Of a stretch of DNA of 64,000 nt, positions 11,933 through 24,235 are shown in pieces. Within the stretch, counting starts at the first letter, position 1, and each line of letters starts with the position of its first letter. The stretch spans positions 124,001 through 188,000 of the forward strand of contig NW_017265171.1 in the NCBI RefSeq assembly GCF_001638985.1, written 5' to 3'. Under the pieces are notes generated by a model. The model worked only from the letters and a program-made list of their open reading frames with translations, was not told the DNA's origin and made no database searches. A program made the position numbers and the translations under genes. The stretch comes from Phycomyces blakesleeanus NRRL 1555(-) (lineage: Eukaryota; Mucoromycota; Mucoromycetes; Mucorales; Phycomycetaceae).

Positions 11933-14900
11933 TCAATAATGTCTCTTTGCACCCACAAAGACAAGAGTGGGCTGTTGTTCGACTGTAGTTTGTCGTACTT
12001 GCTGATCTAGAGCATTGTCTAATGTAACCACTACGCCAACAGCAAGCAACTCGACCGGAACCTCTTTTTCTGTGCCTTGCTGCTTTGCTATCACCTTTAG
12101 ACGAGGGAGTCTGACCTTTCCTGCTACGAGAGGATAACACGTGTATTGATACGAGGCCCGCGACAGTGGCAAAACACGACCTTTTAACTGCTTATAGCCC
12201 GAGAACACAAACGCATCGCTCAACTCTATCGATGCCGTGTACTCAGCAAGGTTAATTGTGGGGTTGTGAATCGTGTAGGTTAGCGTGAACGGCTCTCCCA
12301 TATAAAGCTCGGAAGGAATATCTATATAGATTTTTGGTTAGAAAGATATAAAAATAAAAGCCCTCTATTATTGTAAATATTAATTGATTTGTATTTACCA
12401 GCAATCACCACAAGGCTAAGTTGCTGGAATTCAAGAGCTGGAGCTTTGAGCACTGTCTTGGAATAAGCGCCCTCTTGACCATGCCTGTGAATATCCAGAA
12501 ATATTAGAAATAAGAATATGTGCATATATATATATATATATGTCATTTCATTGTAATAATTTAATTATTACAATTCAATGATCTTCACGTTGTCATAATT
12601 TCTAACCTCTTCCATTGTACCACGATATTCCCGACAGGCACAGAAGGCATAGCTTCTGTCAGATCCATGGTTGACAATCTAAAAAGATAGTTTGCATTGT
12701 ATACATGGCTAGTTTTCCACACTATAATGTTTGTCAGTCCACAGATTGCTTTAATGTCCTATATTAATCTTGCCTTGGTTTTTGAAATTGTCCATTTTAG
12801 ATAAAAGCTTGAGAAAAGTGTAAGGATGTTCAAACGCCTAAATAATATAATTTAATACATGTTATCAATCACACATACAAACGAATTACCTCTTGTTCTA
12901 GTCTAACGCTCTCGATATCTAAATTCCATGTAGAGCAGCACTGAATTGCAGCAACCATGAGCCATTTTTCTGTTCTCTTCAGGTCAAATGGCACCGTCTT
13001 TCCTTGGTCCTCTCCTTGGGCACACAACTCGAATGTAGTCTCAAATGGACTGACAAATGGAATTGTAACTGATTCACTTTTTTCGACCTTTGGAACATGT
13101 GCCTTGCCACTGGCACTTGATAACACATATTCTGCCTGTCACAGATGGCACGTTAATTGAAATGAACACTGTCACATTCCAATTATATGCTCGTACCTTC
13201 AAGTTTACCAACCGTGGGCCTACACTACCGGTTCCGTGAATATAAACAACAGTCGACACTGACTGTCCAGGCTCAATAACCCCAATCACAAATGTACGAG
13301 CAGATTCTAAAGATTTATCGCCTGCTTCTTTAAACCAAGCATAATCCCCGGCTAATTATTATGATTATATTAAATTTAATTAGTTGTATGCAATATATTT
13401 CTGGCTTATCAAGTAAAGACTAACTAATTTATTTACCTTGTCCCTCCGCATTTTTAATCTCCATGCACAGTGTCACATCAATGCGCTCTGTTTCTTCACT
13501 AGTCACTGTCACACACATCTCAAAATCTTCGTCCAATAATGCAGGCGAAAATTGATGGATGGACAATTGAATCCGAGGCGGCCTTTGTGTAATCCTGATT
13601 CACGATTTTTTAATAAAGTTACATACCAGCTATAATACTTACTTTATAGCACTAAGCTCACCACGACCACTGATGAATCTGAATTTTGGACGACCACTGG
13701 GATCTGTAACAGCATAATAAAAGATATACATAAATTACCTGATGATATTAACCAATAATATGTATGTATACCTCCTGAAGGTTCAAGCCATTTTCTTCGA
13801 GTCACTGTCTGATCATCCGATAATTTATCAAAGGAATAGCTCAAGGCAACATTCCATTGAGGTGAGATTAGATCGAGACAGACACCAACAATCTAAAAAT
13901 ATATACATGATAAGTTGGTACTCAAGTACTATTCTACATTTTACTATAACTTCTTCAAGTTTTACCTTTATACCATCACAGTCTTTGGATATAATTTGCC
14001 CTTGGAATACGCGAGTTTGGTGTTCAGTCACTCTTAGATCAACTTTCTTGGTAAACCAATCCACATAATCCCCAGTTGTTGCCTTGGTCATGTCTTTGCT
14101 AAAATCAATAAGATCTAATTTCTTCATTTCCTCATCTAAGCCTGCATCCTCGAGATAACAGTTGTATTGTGGTTCACTGAACAAGACACGCATAGCATTG
14201 AATCTGAAAGGTAGGACTGGTGAATTTTTATCTGTCGAAAGACTGATTTGGTAAAGCTCGGGGGTATCTACAAAACTCGTTTGATTAAGGAACTGAACAG
14301 AGCATTTTAAGAATGAATTGATTTGGTCCATGGCAATGGTAAGTGGTGCGTGTTTGATAGTATTCGATGCTTCATTGTGATATAAGACATCAAAAAGCTC
14401 TCTTTGGATATCAGCGCGCTTCTGTTTAGCCATCGGAAGTTCTTCTGCCATTAGTTCTATCAGACACTCGACTGCGCGTTCCCAAGAACCGAGTTCCTTT
14501 GCACAGCGCAGTGACCATCTCAGAATAGAAGTAAGAACCATATGCCAGTTCTCTTTGCGATATGTTTTTCCAATCCGTTCAAAGAACTTGAGTGCCATCT
14601 CAAATTTTCCTGTCTCATAATAAGTTCCGGCAATTTCGGCAGCGAGATAAAGCGTCATACGACCATTGCGATATTTTTTAAATTGCTCGTAACTCTTGGT
14701 GAGTAACTCAATTGTCAGACTCGAATGATCCACCTGGCGTTCTTTACTCAATAGAACCTCCAGTTGGCTGGGTGCCACAGATTCCTTATTTGCTGCTGCT
14801 GCTTTTGCTGCCTCGGACCGTTCGATATCCAAAAATCGTCTTCGTCGTTCCGCACAACACATTGCTGCCAAGTGGTAATAAAAGCCTGGGTGCTGAATAA

Positions 14901-16924
14901 TCGCACCCGGATTACAGCCAACAACCTGGGAATTAGAGCTCAGATTATTATTTGATCCACCTAAAAGTGGACTTCCGGGTACATTAGCGGTTCCATTGTT
15001 TGTCAAGTAAGCAGTTGGAAGAGGAATCTTAAATCCTGCTTGAATAGCAGAATCAATTACATCCGCAAAGATTCGATACCTTATAATTAAGCTAGGTTAA
15101 TTATTTTCTTTTTTTTTATGTGCAAATCTTAATTGCTTACTGCTTAGAGAGCCATTCCCAGTATTCGAACGACTGTTCCCCCATACCCCATGCACTGGAA
15201 TACGTTTGGAACAAATGGAGATGACCATTCAATTGTGAAAAAGCAGCAGTGTGATCGTTTAAAAATAAGTGGAATCTACATATCTGCGTAAAATTCAATT
15301 ACACACAGCTTTAATAGATCAAGCAGTAAAATGCTTTATTTTATTTCCTTTTCATTATTATTATTATTATTACCTTAATATTGATACAATCTGCCAATGC
15401 ACGGGCTTCAGTCCAACGCTTCCCGCGTGCAGGAAGACTTACCAAGCCTTGTGTGACGGATGAGGTTGGAGCAAGAACATCCCCCAACAATCCATAAGCT
15501 ACAACACATGTCCTTCATACATTTTCACTCATAAGCTATATGTACTTTTCATTTCTTTTCCTTACTTCCTTATTCAAAGCTAGAAAATTACTTACTTTAA
15601 AGCTGCTTCAATGTCTTGTTTAAGCTCTTGGAAAAAAGCAATCTTCAAATCATAGCGTAATTGCCATCCTTGAGAAGACAATGGTTGAGGCTCATTAGAT
15701 GTTAAGTCTGCCATAGAAGGACGAGCAGAAGAAGCAGGTGAGGGCAGTTTAGATTTCTTCTTGCGTAACTTCTTAATGACATTGCTGTAGTACTGAAGAG
15801 CAGATTCATAAAGACATCGATAAAGGCTAAATATATCTGTTGTTTTCAGTGACCACATTGAACTACCAATGGTTCTCTATTCATTTTACCATACGCTCCA
15901 TCTCTTGATTACTTACGTGTTTACAAACTCCTGTAAATCATGATGACTACCAGGTGCAACAGTGAAGAAAGAATTTTTTGCATCCAAACCAGATTGCTTC
16001 CTGATTAAATTCAAACGTTCTTCCACACTCGGATCTTCTGTTTAAACAATAGAGAGTTTACTTCTCTATCTTTTTTTTAAAAGTATTTATTGCTCTTACC
16101 AGTATGGCGGTTTTTGAGAAGGATTACAGCGGAAAACTTGATACCCTTATCTTGAAAGTACTTTCTGCATACATACGAGTGTATTTATATGCACACACTC
16201 TTTTGTTTATCCACAGGATAATAGTATCATTACCTCTTATCATTGATTTCCTGGGCAAGTGCAACATCATTTTCGCGCTCTGTAGGATCCATCATTACAT
16301 GTGCCCCAAGTGGCCCTGTTTCTCTAACGGGCTTGGACCCCTGGCCAGGCTCACTTGACCAGTCCCACAACTCGTAAAATCCAACTATTACACTCGGTGT
16401 TTCGAGGTACTTCGTTATCCACAAAGGACTCATAATTCCATCTGGGTAAAGTGGTGACTGGGGTGTAAGGGGTGACAGTGGAGAGTGTACAGAAGACGAC
16501 GGTGTAGGCAAAGTATAATCCTTTTTATTGACCACAAAGCGTAAATATAAGTACAAAGGAAATAAATAATCTATACCTTGCTGATCGAAAGAACTCTAAA
16601 TGGAGGAATTCCTTGGGCTCCATTCGCAGAATTCTGATGAAGATATCGAGTAGCTTCGTAGAGTGTGAAGTCGTGTTTGTTGTGGAGAAGGGAATGGAGC
16701 GTGCTAGCTAGGCTGGATCGTAAGTTCAATGCATTATTTCCCGGGGTTTGTCGGCCTGATGATGGTCGAGTTTGGGGAGAGCTTGAAATAACGGCGACTG
16801 ACTCTTCAGAGTCTTTTTGGGTTGGTATTTTTTCATTCTCTGTAGAGGTCTGATCAGCCGATAGGCCATAAACAGCCAGTACAGGTACTGGATGAAGCAG
16901 ATATTCAGCTGGGTATGTGTTCAT
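11933..16924 (-). CDS. TRAPPC11: TRAPP complex subunit 11 (foie gras + gryzun)
   Basis: Seventeen exons can be joined with consistent phases: 16924-16577, 16520-16234, 16164-16100, 16037-15917, 15826-15596, 15512-15374, 15283-15141, 15079-13966, 13892-13772, 13703-13643, 13594-13437, 13351-13197, 13135-12890, 12837-12774, 12721-12607, 12484-12399 and 12321-11933. The product is about 1280 residues (human 1133). It aligns along its length with TRAPPC11: the N-terminal strand PAEYLLHPVPVLAVYGL, then VIVGFYELWDW, LKIAFFQELKQDIEAALK, HPGFYYHLAAMCCAERR (foie gras, from ~508), and the C-terminal gryzun part SDAFVFSGYKQLKGRVLP and YPLVAGKVRLP. TRAPPC11 belongs to TRAPP III, a Rab1 exchange factor in ER-Golgi traffic and autophagy. 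Intron 14 (12773-12722) appears to be GC-AG. The gene shares a 227-bp divergent promoter with PDCD5. Confidence 0.92.
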
Positions 16925-17151
16925 TACACGGTTATAATGAGATGATTTTCTTGTTTATAAAGGTCAAGAAACAAGGGCGTCAATGGAATTATGTTGTGCA
17001 ATGAAGCAATTTGAGCAAAGCACTTACTGACAAGTCGAGCCAGCGCTGTTTTAATTATCAGCGAGTGTTGAATCTTGGTGACATCAAGCTCAAAATATGA
17101 AACCGAAAAAAAAAATGCACAGTTCAAACTTGCATCTTTATATTTTAGACA
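16925..17151. promoter_or_regulatory. bidirectional promoter TRAPPC11 / PDCD5
   Basis: The 227 bp between the divergent start codons must hold both core promoters. A pyrimidine-rich run on the minus strand and A-rich run at 17104-17115 lie near the PDCD5 start. No clear TATA box was seen. Confidence 0.6.
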
Positions 17152-17935
17152 ATGGAAGACGACGAACTTCAGGCTATCAGAGCAAGACGCATGGCTGAAT
17201 TGCAAGCTGGTGGATCATCGGCTCCACAGGTAATATACTACCAGATGATCGCATTCGGCATTTTACTCTAATCTTATTTTTTTTGACGCGTTCAGAGCGG
17301 ATTTGGTGGAGGCGCTTCTATTCCTAGTGCTGCTGGTGGTGGTGCTTCAAAGGAAGATGAAGCCAAGAAGGGGTTAGTTGGATCGTTTAATAAAAAAGAT
17401 AAATGGTAGACTAGACAAAGCTGATTGTAAATTTTCAACAGTCAAATGGAAGAGATGCGTCGCACCATGGTAAGCAAAAAAGAAAAAGATTCGTTCAAGG
17501 ATTCAATATTAACATCTATAAAGCTTTTCCAAATTCTGGATAATAGTGCTCGTGAACGCCGTAAGTCATGATAGACACAAGCAAAGGAGATATAATATAA
17601 GCTTCGTTATGCCAATTTTATTCTGCTATATTATTTGCTATAGTGGCACGCATTCAGATGGTGAAGGCTGACAAAGCTCGTGCTGTCGAAGATCTTTTGA
17701 TCCGCATGGCTCAGTCTAACCAGCTTAGAAATAAAGTTACCGAACAGCAATTGATTGACCTTCTTGGCCAAATCAACCAGCAAGAACCCAGTCCTTCCAA
17801 GACTCGCATTGTGGTAAGTCTTTCTATCCAAAAGTGTGTTTGTTTGTTTGTTTGTTTTTATATTGATTGATGGGTATACTGTAGTACAACCGCCGACGAT
17901 TCGATGATGATTCGGATGAAGAATATGACCTGTAA
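17152..17935 (+). CDS. PDCD5: PDCD5/TFAR19-family protein
   Basis: Six exons (17152-17229, 17296-17372, 17442-17469, 17524-17560, 17644-17813, 17885-17935) give 146 residues; human PDCD5 has 125. The N-terminal helix MEDDELQAIRARRMAELQA, the core ILDNSARERLARIQMVKADK, KARAVEDLLIRMAQ and QLIDLLGQI, and the acidic end NRRRFDDDSDEEYDL are diagnostic. A Gly/Ala/Ser-rich linker (about residues 20-45) replaces the basic linker of the human protein and accounts for the extra length. In animals PDCD5 binds the TRiC/CCT chaperonin and has a nuclear role in cell death; archaeal relatives are DNA-binding-like. Its job in fungi is not well defined. Two exons are very short (28 and 37 nt). Confidence 0.95.
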
Positions 17936-18223
17936 TGTTTGAAAATAATAATAATAATAATAAAGAATGACAAAGAGAATTATAGGTCTGTTTAAGTTAT
18001 ATAATTTTATCCATTTGGATAATTGAATAATGGCAGAAGAAGACCATGGTTTGAAATTAGTGTAGTTATACATAATAAATAAGTCTTTGAGAATATTAGA
18101 ACACAGTGAAACCTTTATAAAGTATATAAGAGTCGATGTTCTCATTAGCTGTACTTCTCGTTTTTCTTTTCACACATACAACAGCGAGGATTTTTATTCA
18201 AAAATTGAAATGACAAGAGCGCA

Positions 18224-18757
18224 CTAATAACCATTCAGGACACGAGACTTCACATTTTCTGCCACTGATTTGTTTGCTGAAACGAGGCTTGCTGACATCA
18301 AGTTGGCTAAAGACATTAATTTTTCGTTGAGGAAATGGTTTTCCAAGATATCTACAGCGTTTTCACCGTGGTATAGTTCAACGATTTGTTGCAGTATGGA
18401 TTTCACTTGCCCATCTTGGCACTTGGTCAATAAAGTATTCACGAAAGTTTTTGGCAACGTTGGATGGGTGTTAGATTGGACAGTTTCCGCAATGCTGAGA
18501 AAAAGTTTCGAGGCTATTTTTGCTGCTGATTCGTGTCCTGTGTCAGGTGCTTCGTATAAGGTGAAAATGCTATATGGTTGTGACCACATGCCATTTGCAA
18601 AGATACTTGGTGCGCGACAAAAGAGGTATGTTGAAGGGTATTGGAACTTTGATCTTAATTGTCGAGGTTGGTATCGCAGATCAAACCGATCAACCTTGTT
18701 TGCATTTCGATTTCTTGCTGAGGTATACGAATAATATTTGAAAGGGAACAATAGGTA
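18224..18757 (-). CDS. Orphan protein or relic, start unresolved
   Basis: An open frame ending at 18224 with protein-like composition, for example SAAKIASKLFLSIAETVQS, FVNTLLTKCQDGQVK and ILQQIVELYHGENAVDILE. I do not recognise it. There is no ATG at the upstream end of the frame; the first in-frame ATG is in NGMWSQP. An acceptor-like CTCTCACAG sits at 18758-18766 (minus strand), so an upstream exon is possible. That acceptor lies inside a sequence that recurs near 28.46 and 28.56 kb, suggesting the frame begins in or beside a mobile element. It may be the 3' part of the zinc-finger gene just upstream on the same strand, or an independent relic. Confidence 0.35.
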   Translation of the reverse strand, partial: YLLFPFKYYSYTSARNRNANKVDRFDLRYQPRQLRSKFQYPSTYLFCRAPSIFANGMWSQPYSIFTLYEAPDTGHESAAKIASKLFLSIAETVQSNTHPTLPKTFVNTLLTKCQDGQVKSILQQIVELYHGENAVDILENHFLNEKLMSLANLMSASLVSANKSVAENVKSRVLNGY

Positions 18758-18842
18758 CTGTGAGAGTGTTGTTTATTTAAGAAAGAAGATCATAGCTGTT
18801 TATATAGACATTTGGCTCCCTAATTTAATATCTCCGCCGGTT
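18748..18842. repeat. dispersed repeat, copy A
   Basis: Begins with TACTGTGAGAGTGTT on the plus strand and continues through TGTTTATAT to TAATATCTCCGCC. Related copies start at about 28461 and 28556. Read on the minus strand it contains a TATA-like TATATAAACA followed by CACTCTCACAGTA, resembling a promoter or element end. Confidence 0.5.
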
Positions 18843-19085
18843 AATGGTTGGTTATCACTGAAGCAGTGTGAAGTGTACGAGTGCCTGGTGTCTGTTATGT
18901 TCCTGAGATGTGACCCTGACAGGTTCATTAGCAATTGCAGTATCCGTTCTGGATTGTGTAGTTTGTATTTCACTCAATTGTGGTGTGTATACCACATTGA
19001 CAAGTACGGCCTCGTTGTTTTTGTTCATAATAATCGCACCGGCAAGCAATGGGGCGCAGGCAAATAGTAGTTGAGGTAAAAACGT

Positions 19086-19967
19086 TCAGTCGTCGTTCAA
19101 TAATTGACAGGAGTTGATATCCAACTGCTTGTAGCATCGTTTGGATAGTTTTTGGGCGTAAGGCCCGTAATTTTGGATCGACATGAGATTTGCTTCGATA
19201 TTCGTTGTTGAATTTGCATTTGTTGATATAAGACTGTTATCCCATACACGTTCCTTGCCAGCTGTGACATGTTTGACGCAAAAACGGTGGTCCTGACTCT
19301 TGGCGATCAAAGGCATAAGATTGTCGCAGTGGGTTAGAGCAATTTCTTCCACTTGATTGTCGCCCAGTAATGCAAATGGTTGTAATTTCAAACTATCTGC
19401 AATCCACAGGGCTTTGTTTCTCTCACAGGTATAACCGCCTGATTGTCTTAGGGCACGTAAAATTGATTCATCAATGCTTCTTTGAGGGCTGTCAACAGAT
19501 TCAGAAAACAGTGATAAGTTCTGTGGCCTTCATTTCGATGGTGGCAGTGGTCGTGTCCTCAATTTCACTTTCTTCATCACCAGATGAATTAGCTGTGTTT
19601 GATACAATAATGGTTAGCAGAAAAGACTCGATATTTATATTCGTTCTTACCAGAAGAATCGCAGCATTTCCCAGCGTGTCGATAAAAATAAGTGCGAGTG
19701 CTTGAACAGGTAACCCATGTCTTCTTGCAAAAGGAGCATTCAAATCGGTTTGTAATCTCATTGCGTTCCAAACGAAGGATGGTTGGTTGTTATGAATCTG
19801 GGAGAAAAATTTCGCACATGTTAACGAACAAAACACAAAATATAAAAAAAGAACAAACCTTCGCTTTCCATGTATTTCACTGAAATAAAAGGTGTATAAT
19901 AATTCTTTTCATGACGTTTTAGTGACCCGTCAACCGATATATTACACTTGTTACAAGTTGTTTTCAT
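19086..19967 (-). pseudogene. Zinc-finger protein with interrupted frames (possible transposon-derived gene)
   Basis: An ATG at 19967 starts a short exon with a C2H2-like finger (TCNKCNISVDGSLKRHEK). Next, after a possible intron, is a second finger-like motif in FECSFCKKTW with YFYRHAGKC (C-x2-C...H-x3-C). A GTAAGA...CAG intron then joins to an acidic stretch (SSGDEESEIEDT). The frame after this is broken by a TGA. The downstream open frame (SESVDSPQRSIDESILRAL, then KALWIADSLKLQPFALLGD) is in another phase and runs to a stop at 19086. I could not close all joins with good splice sites, so frameshifts are likely. The two fingers suggest a BED/C2H2 protein of transposase ancestry, but I do not recognise a family. 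The separate open frame at 18855-19049 may belong to it. Confidence 0.4.
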
Positions 19968-20532
19968 GCCTGATGTTGTCAGGGTAAGTATCTAAACAAA
20001 AAATAAGAAAAAAAACAGCTTGGGAAGAAACGCAAGCCAAAAAAAAGGGGTACGATCTGTATTGAGAAAAGAGTTCTTCCAAAAAAATTGAGAAAGTCCG
20101 AATTTTTTTTGAAAAGGTCCGAAAATTAAGTAAAAATACGGTAGTGTCAAATATCCCAGAAACTTGATTCACCCTGGCCTTATTTTTTTTATAGGTGTCA
20201 AGTTGTCATATTTTTATCTACTAGTTTTATTCCAAGTAAAAGGACCGATGAATATTTTGATAAAGCTGTAAGTATCCAAGCATCCAATAAATTCACTTGA
20301 ATCAATATAGCTGATAAAAGAAACCCCCATGACTCATCGATTATTTTAAGATATTACATCGAAAGCCCAGTATCAATATATCGATTTAACAAGTTTATGT
20401 AAACAATAAGTATGAAAATACATTGAATACTTTATAACAATACAACTTGCAATACATCCTTTCAACTTTAAAGTATTTTCATTCCTTCTCGTCAATATGT
20501 GTAATTGAATATAGCGTTCCATTCATTATCGA

Positions 20533-21489
20533 TCAAGATCGCCGATTGTAGCTACTCTTTGAACGATGGCTTCTAGAGGGTGAACGAGAGGGTGAACGAG
20601 AATGTCGATATCTGTCCCGGCGGTTTTGTGACAATTTGCGTGGAGATGTACTACGGCCATGATTACGAGAACGATGTTTTTCGGGAGATCTTGAACGAGA
20701 ATAACGACGAGAACGGCGGTTCTCTGGGGAGCGTGAACGGGAATGGTAACGTCGACGTGGAGAGCTATACCCATGGCTGCGACTATGACTTGGGCTACGG
20801 CTACGGCTACGGCTACGGCTACTATGACGGTGACGATTATGGGAAGAGCGACTTCTACGAGTGTCATCCGATAAATCTTTTATCTTATAAGCATCATCTT
20901 CTCTTTTTGGTGATATTTTCGTTGTTTCTTTATCTGAAGGTTTGTCTTCTAATATATCATTCCAAGCATCCCATCGACCATCATCGTCGCCATCATCTTC
21001 CTCTTCCTCTTCTTCAGATATGCTTTTCTTTGAGGATATTTGCTTTGGTTTTGCTGCCTCTGATGCTTTTTTCGTTCTTCGACGTCCAAATTCATCCCAT
21101 TCGTCTTCTTCCTCTCGAGAGCGATATTCGACTACACGATCACGTTCCATAAACCCTCCTCCAGCACCCTCCCGTCTAGACAGGCCATTCTCTGCCCCTG
21201 GTTTCGCTGTTGAGCATTGATTACACTCTTCACGTCGTGACCAGTTGATATTTCCACACCTTTTATGTATATATGGAGTATTAAATCAATACAAAATCAA
21301 GAATATGATGGTGGTGATTACTTACAGTGGGCATTTCCAATCATTCTCAGAGAATAGGCCCTAATCATGTCCATCAGTGTCATCATACTAGACTGCCTTT
21401 GGCTCTATGTCTGTTTCTGTCTTCTTTGCCTTGTACTTCGTAGCACCTGATTTACCGATATTGTTTTCATATCCTTCACGACGTGCCAT
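20533..21489 (-). CDS. ZRANB2: ZRANB2-like RanBP2 zinc-finger SR protein
   Basis: Modelled exons 21489-21430, 21360-21326 and 21259-20533 give about 273 residues. A RanBP2-type zinc finger lies near residues 21-45: GLFSENDWKCPL continuing into CGNINWSRREECNQC, with the C-x2-C-x10-C-x2-C spacing. After it come GAGGGFMERDRVVEY and DEFGRRR, both as in ZRANB2, then an acidic block and a C-terminal RS domain rich in SRSRSRS and SPRRRYHSRS. ZRANB2 binds single-stranded GGU RNA and influences splicing in the nucleus. Human ZRANB2 has two fingers; only the second is present here. The first intron needs either a GC donor (21429) or an unusually short 33-nt GT intron, so residues ~20-31 are uncertain. 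The very Gly/Tyr-rich plus-strand frame here is a shadow of the RS repeats. Confidence 0.85.
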
Positions 21490-22343
21490 TTTTGGAGTTA
21501 TAGATAGTATATTATCTCAAATTGGCTTACTGATCACGTCAAAGAAAAAAAAACAAATTAGAGGGAACAAAGAGATGGTTAAAGGGGATGTGCAAGCCTG
21601 TTTAGGATTTTATTTATTTATTTTTCTACCACGATTTGCGTCTTTTCAAATAGAATCTGCGTCACAGAAAAAGAAGATTTATGTTCCAAAAGGAAAACGG
21701 ATTTTGAGGATGAAAAAAAAAAAGTTAAATAAAACAGGCTTGTGCAAGAAAACAAGCTTGTATATATCCCAATACGATGTACATTGCTAAATAAAATTCA
21801 AGTTTCCATAGAGAATTAGATAGATAAGGAGTCATATGCCTAAATTATTCAAGGTGTCTTATAGGTAATAATGTATAATGAACAAAGCAGAATTTATTAG
21901 ACATTCTTTCATCTTTTTCTTAAAAAAAAACTCATTCATTTTATCTAAGCTTTTGTCGACCTGAACCGCCCGAAAGACAAAGCATTACTGAATCTTAAAG
22001 CTATTTGGTGCGGCTTAATATCAAATAAAATGTATACTAGTCTGAATCTGACAGCAATATATATTTTTACTACGCATATTATTTTTTTGTAATAGTAAAA
22101 ATGATATTCCAGTCAATAAGACCACAATTATTAACTTTAAATATACAGAAACATATCTCTGTCTACACCTTTTCTATTTCAGTGCTCTTTTGGAATAAAT
22201 AAATATTATTTTCTGTGCTATATATATATATGTATATGTATATGTATATGTATATAAGATAGCTCCCCGATAATAAGAGATATTGAGAATAATAAAAAAG
22301 AAAGTATGTGCGTGTAATGGGAAATAGAAAATAAGGTAGTCGA
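21490..22343. other. spacer between ZRANB2 and PDX1
   Basis: AT-rich upstream region of ZRANB2 and 3' flank of PDX1, with a TATATG-type microsatellite at about 22220-22257. No convincing gene was seen. The 127-codon plus-strand frame at 21407-21790 has low-complexity Lys-rich content and overlaps the ZRANB2 5' end. Confidence 0.5.
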
Positions 22344-24235
22344 TTATTGTACAAGTTCGGTAGGATGTCTAACGTAATACTCCACACGGTCCAAGAAGGC
22401 TGCTGCCTTAATATCGTTCAAAATCTTACCAGGCTTATCACCCTGGAGCTTGAATTCAACGGTGTAGGTGTACTTTGAAGGTTGTTCCGCAAAGTTAATT
22501 CTGGATCCTCCAGTAACCAACTTAACATCGCGAGCCTTGGTGGTAGATGATTCTCCACCCAAATATCCAATCAGATCCAACATATCATTATCAGGCGACT
22601 TCTTTGTTTGTCCAAGATCAGCACGCTTGCTAGGGCTTACGTGGAGTACATAAGGCTTAGAGGGTTCCTCACTATCTGAGATGAAGTCGTATACAGTAGG
22701 GGCAAGGTGATGGATTCTAAAAGAAAAAATCATTGGTCAATTTGAATTGAGATTTTCTTTTAACTTTTATCCATTCGCATACTTACTTGAATTCTCCACC
22801 TTTGTAAGACTCTTGGAAAACAGAAGGGCTGGTCTGATGGACAACGCTTGTAGACTTAGCGGGGGTCTTTTTGCTTACATCCTGCAATGCACGGGAAGCG
22901 GCCATGGAGACAAAGTCATTGACACTCACACTTGTGTTGTGTTGGTCTATCACATATGTACTTTAGTCTTTTATTCTCCAGAGTATCTTTTATTCTCTTT
23001 ATTATCCTATCCTTACCATTCAATGTACGGCGTAAGGACAACAAGTCATCTACGATTACCTGTTTGGCAATGAAGTTTGGCAACACGATCTTTTCTTCCT
23101 TAACAACCTTTGTCTCTGCGGGCTATTTCATAGGATTCAAGCACATCATAAAAATAAATAAGTAATGCCAACTAAACCAATGAATCCTAATTTAAAACCC
23201 GGATTTCTACTTTACCTTTGCGAATACAATCTGATCTCTGGGGGGAGCAGCAGAGTTGTTGAATTTTGGTGCAGGTCTAAAGGCAATCTGTCCAATATGA
23301 GCCAATACGTCGCCCTTCAAAATACGTCCACCAGGTCCAGTTGCCTTGATAGCCGATACATCCGTAATGTGATGTTTCAAGACAAGGCTCAAAACAGCAG
23401 GTGATAATGGTTTCTTCAACTGCTTAGTATCAATAGCACCATGATCAATGGATTTCGTGGGTGCTTCGGGTTGTTTGGTCTGGGTTGGTGGTGGGACAGG
23501 AGCGGCTTCCTCTGCTACAAAACAAAATCGTCTAGTACGTTAATTACTTGTCTTCAAAAAAAATCATAGCGCTTATTTTGTATCCTCAAAAAGTCAAGGA
23601 TTTACAGTATAAGAACATACCCTTGGCCGGTGCATCTTCTGACTCGGGGATCTGGACGTTAGAGATATCATCGCTTTCTTCAGCCAAAAGACCGATAAGA
23701 GTGTTTACTGGAGCCTTTTGCCCTTCCTTCAACTAATGAACATGCAAATACAGATAGTTATGAAATTGAGCATAAATACACTACTTAGCCCTATAGATAC
23801 TAACAATAATCTTGGCTAATACACCATCGTCCTGTGCCTCGACATCAATTTGAGCTTTGTCAGTCTCAAGTTCGATCAAAACTTCACCAGCAGTAAAGCT
23901 CTCTCCTGTAAAATGATGTTAATATATTATTAATCTCGTAATATAAGTTATATATGTATATATATTCAGGTAAGTGTCTATACAAAGACTGTTCGCTTTA
24001 TTACCTTCTTTCTTCATCCACTTGTGAATAACACCTTCGGTCATGGTGGGGCTCATTGCAGGGAGGTTAAAACGTGTGATAGCTCCACGCACAGCCGAAG
24101 TGTGCATTCCTGCTATAGTAATATAGTGAGTTGGAGGCTCTTTTTTCCGAGAAATAGTAAAGAAATAAACGCGACGGTACCAAAAGACTGTGTGGCCTTG
24201 GTGCGGGCAGTAAGGCGTGTAGTGATTCGATGCAT
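22344..24235 (-). CDS. PDX1: Pyruvate dehydrogenase E3-binding protein (protein X)
   Basis: Eight exons (24235-24181, 24112-24005, 23905-23805, 23732-23621, 23514-23216, 23122-23017, 22946-22787, 22716-22344) give 437 residues; yeast Pdx1 has 410. Residues 1-~28 ([20 protein letters not shown]) are basic and hydroxylated, a good mitochondrial targeting signal. A lipoyl domain follows, with [20 protein letters not shown] and the lipoylated Lys71 in ETDKAQ. After an Ala/Pro linker comes a peripheral-subunit-binding domain (~163-200: [27 protein letters not shown]). The C-terminal part lacks the HxxxDG acetyltransferase centre of E2. This marks it as the structural E3-binding protein that anchors dihydrolipoamide dehydrogenase in the matrix pyruvate dehydrogenase complex. 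An odd end is a conserved-looking C-terminal block ([19 protein letters not shown]) of unknown role. Confidence 0.9.

Noticed and set aside
20580..21152. Long plus-strand frame with a Gly-Tyr repeat
   Set aside because: Antisense shadow of the RS-repeat codons of the ZRANB2-like gene; the minus frame has the zinc finger and good splice sites.
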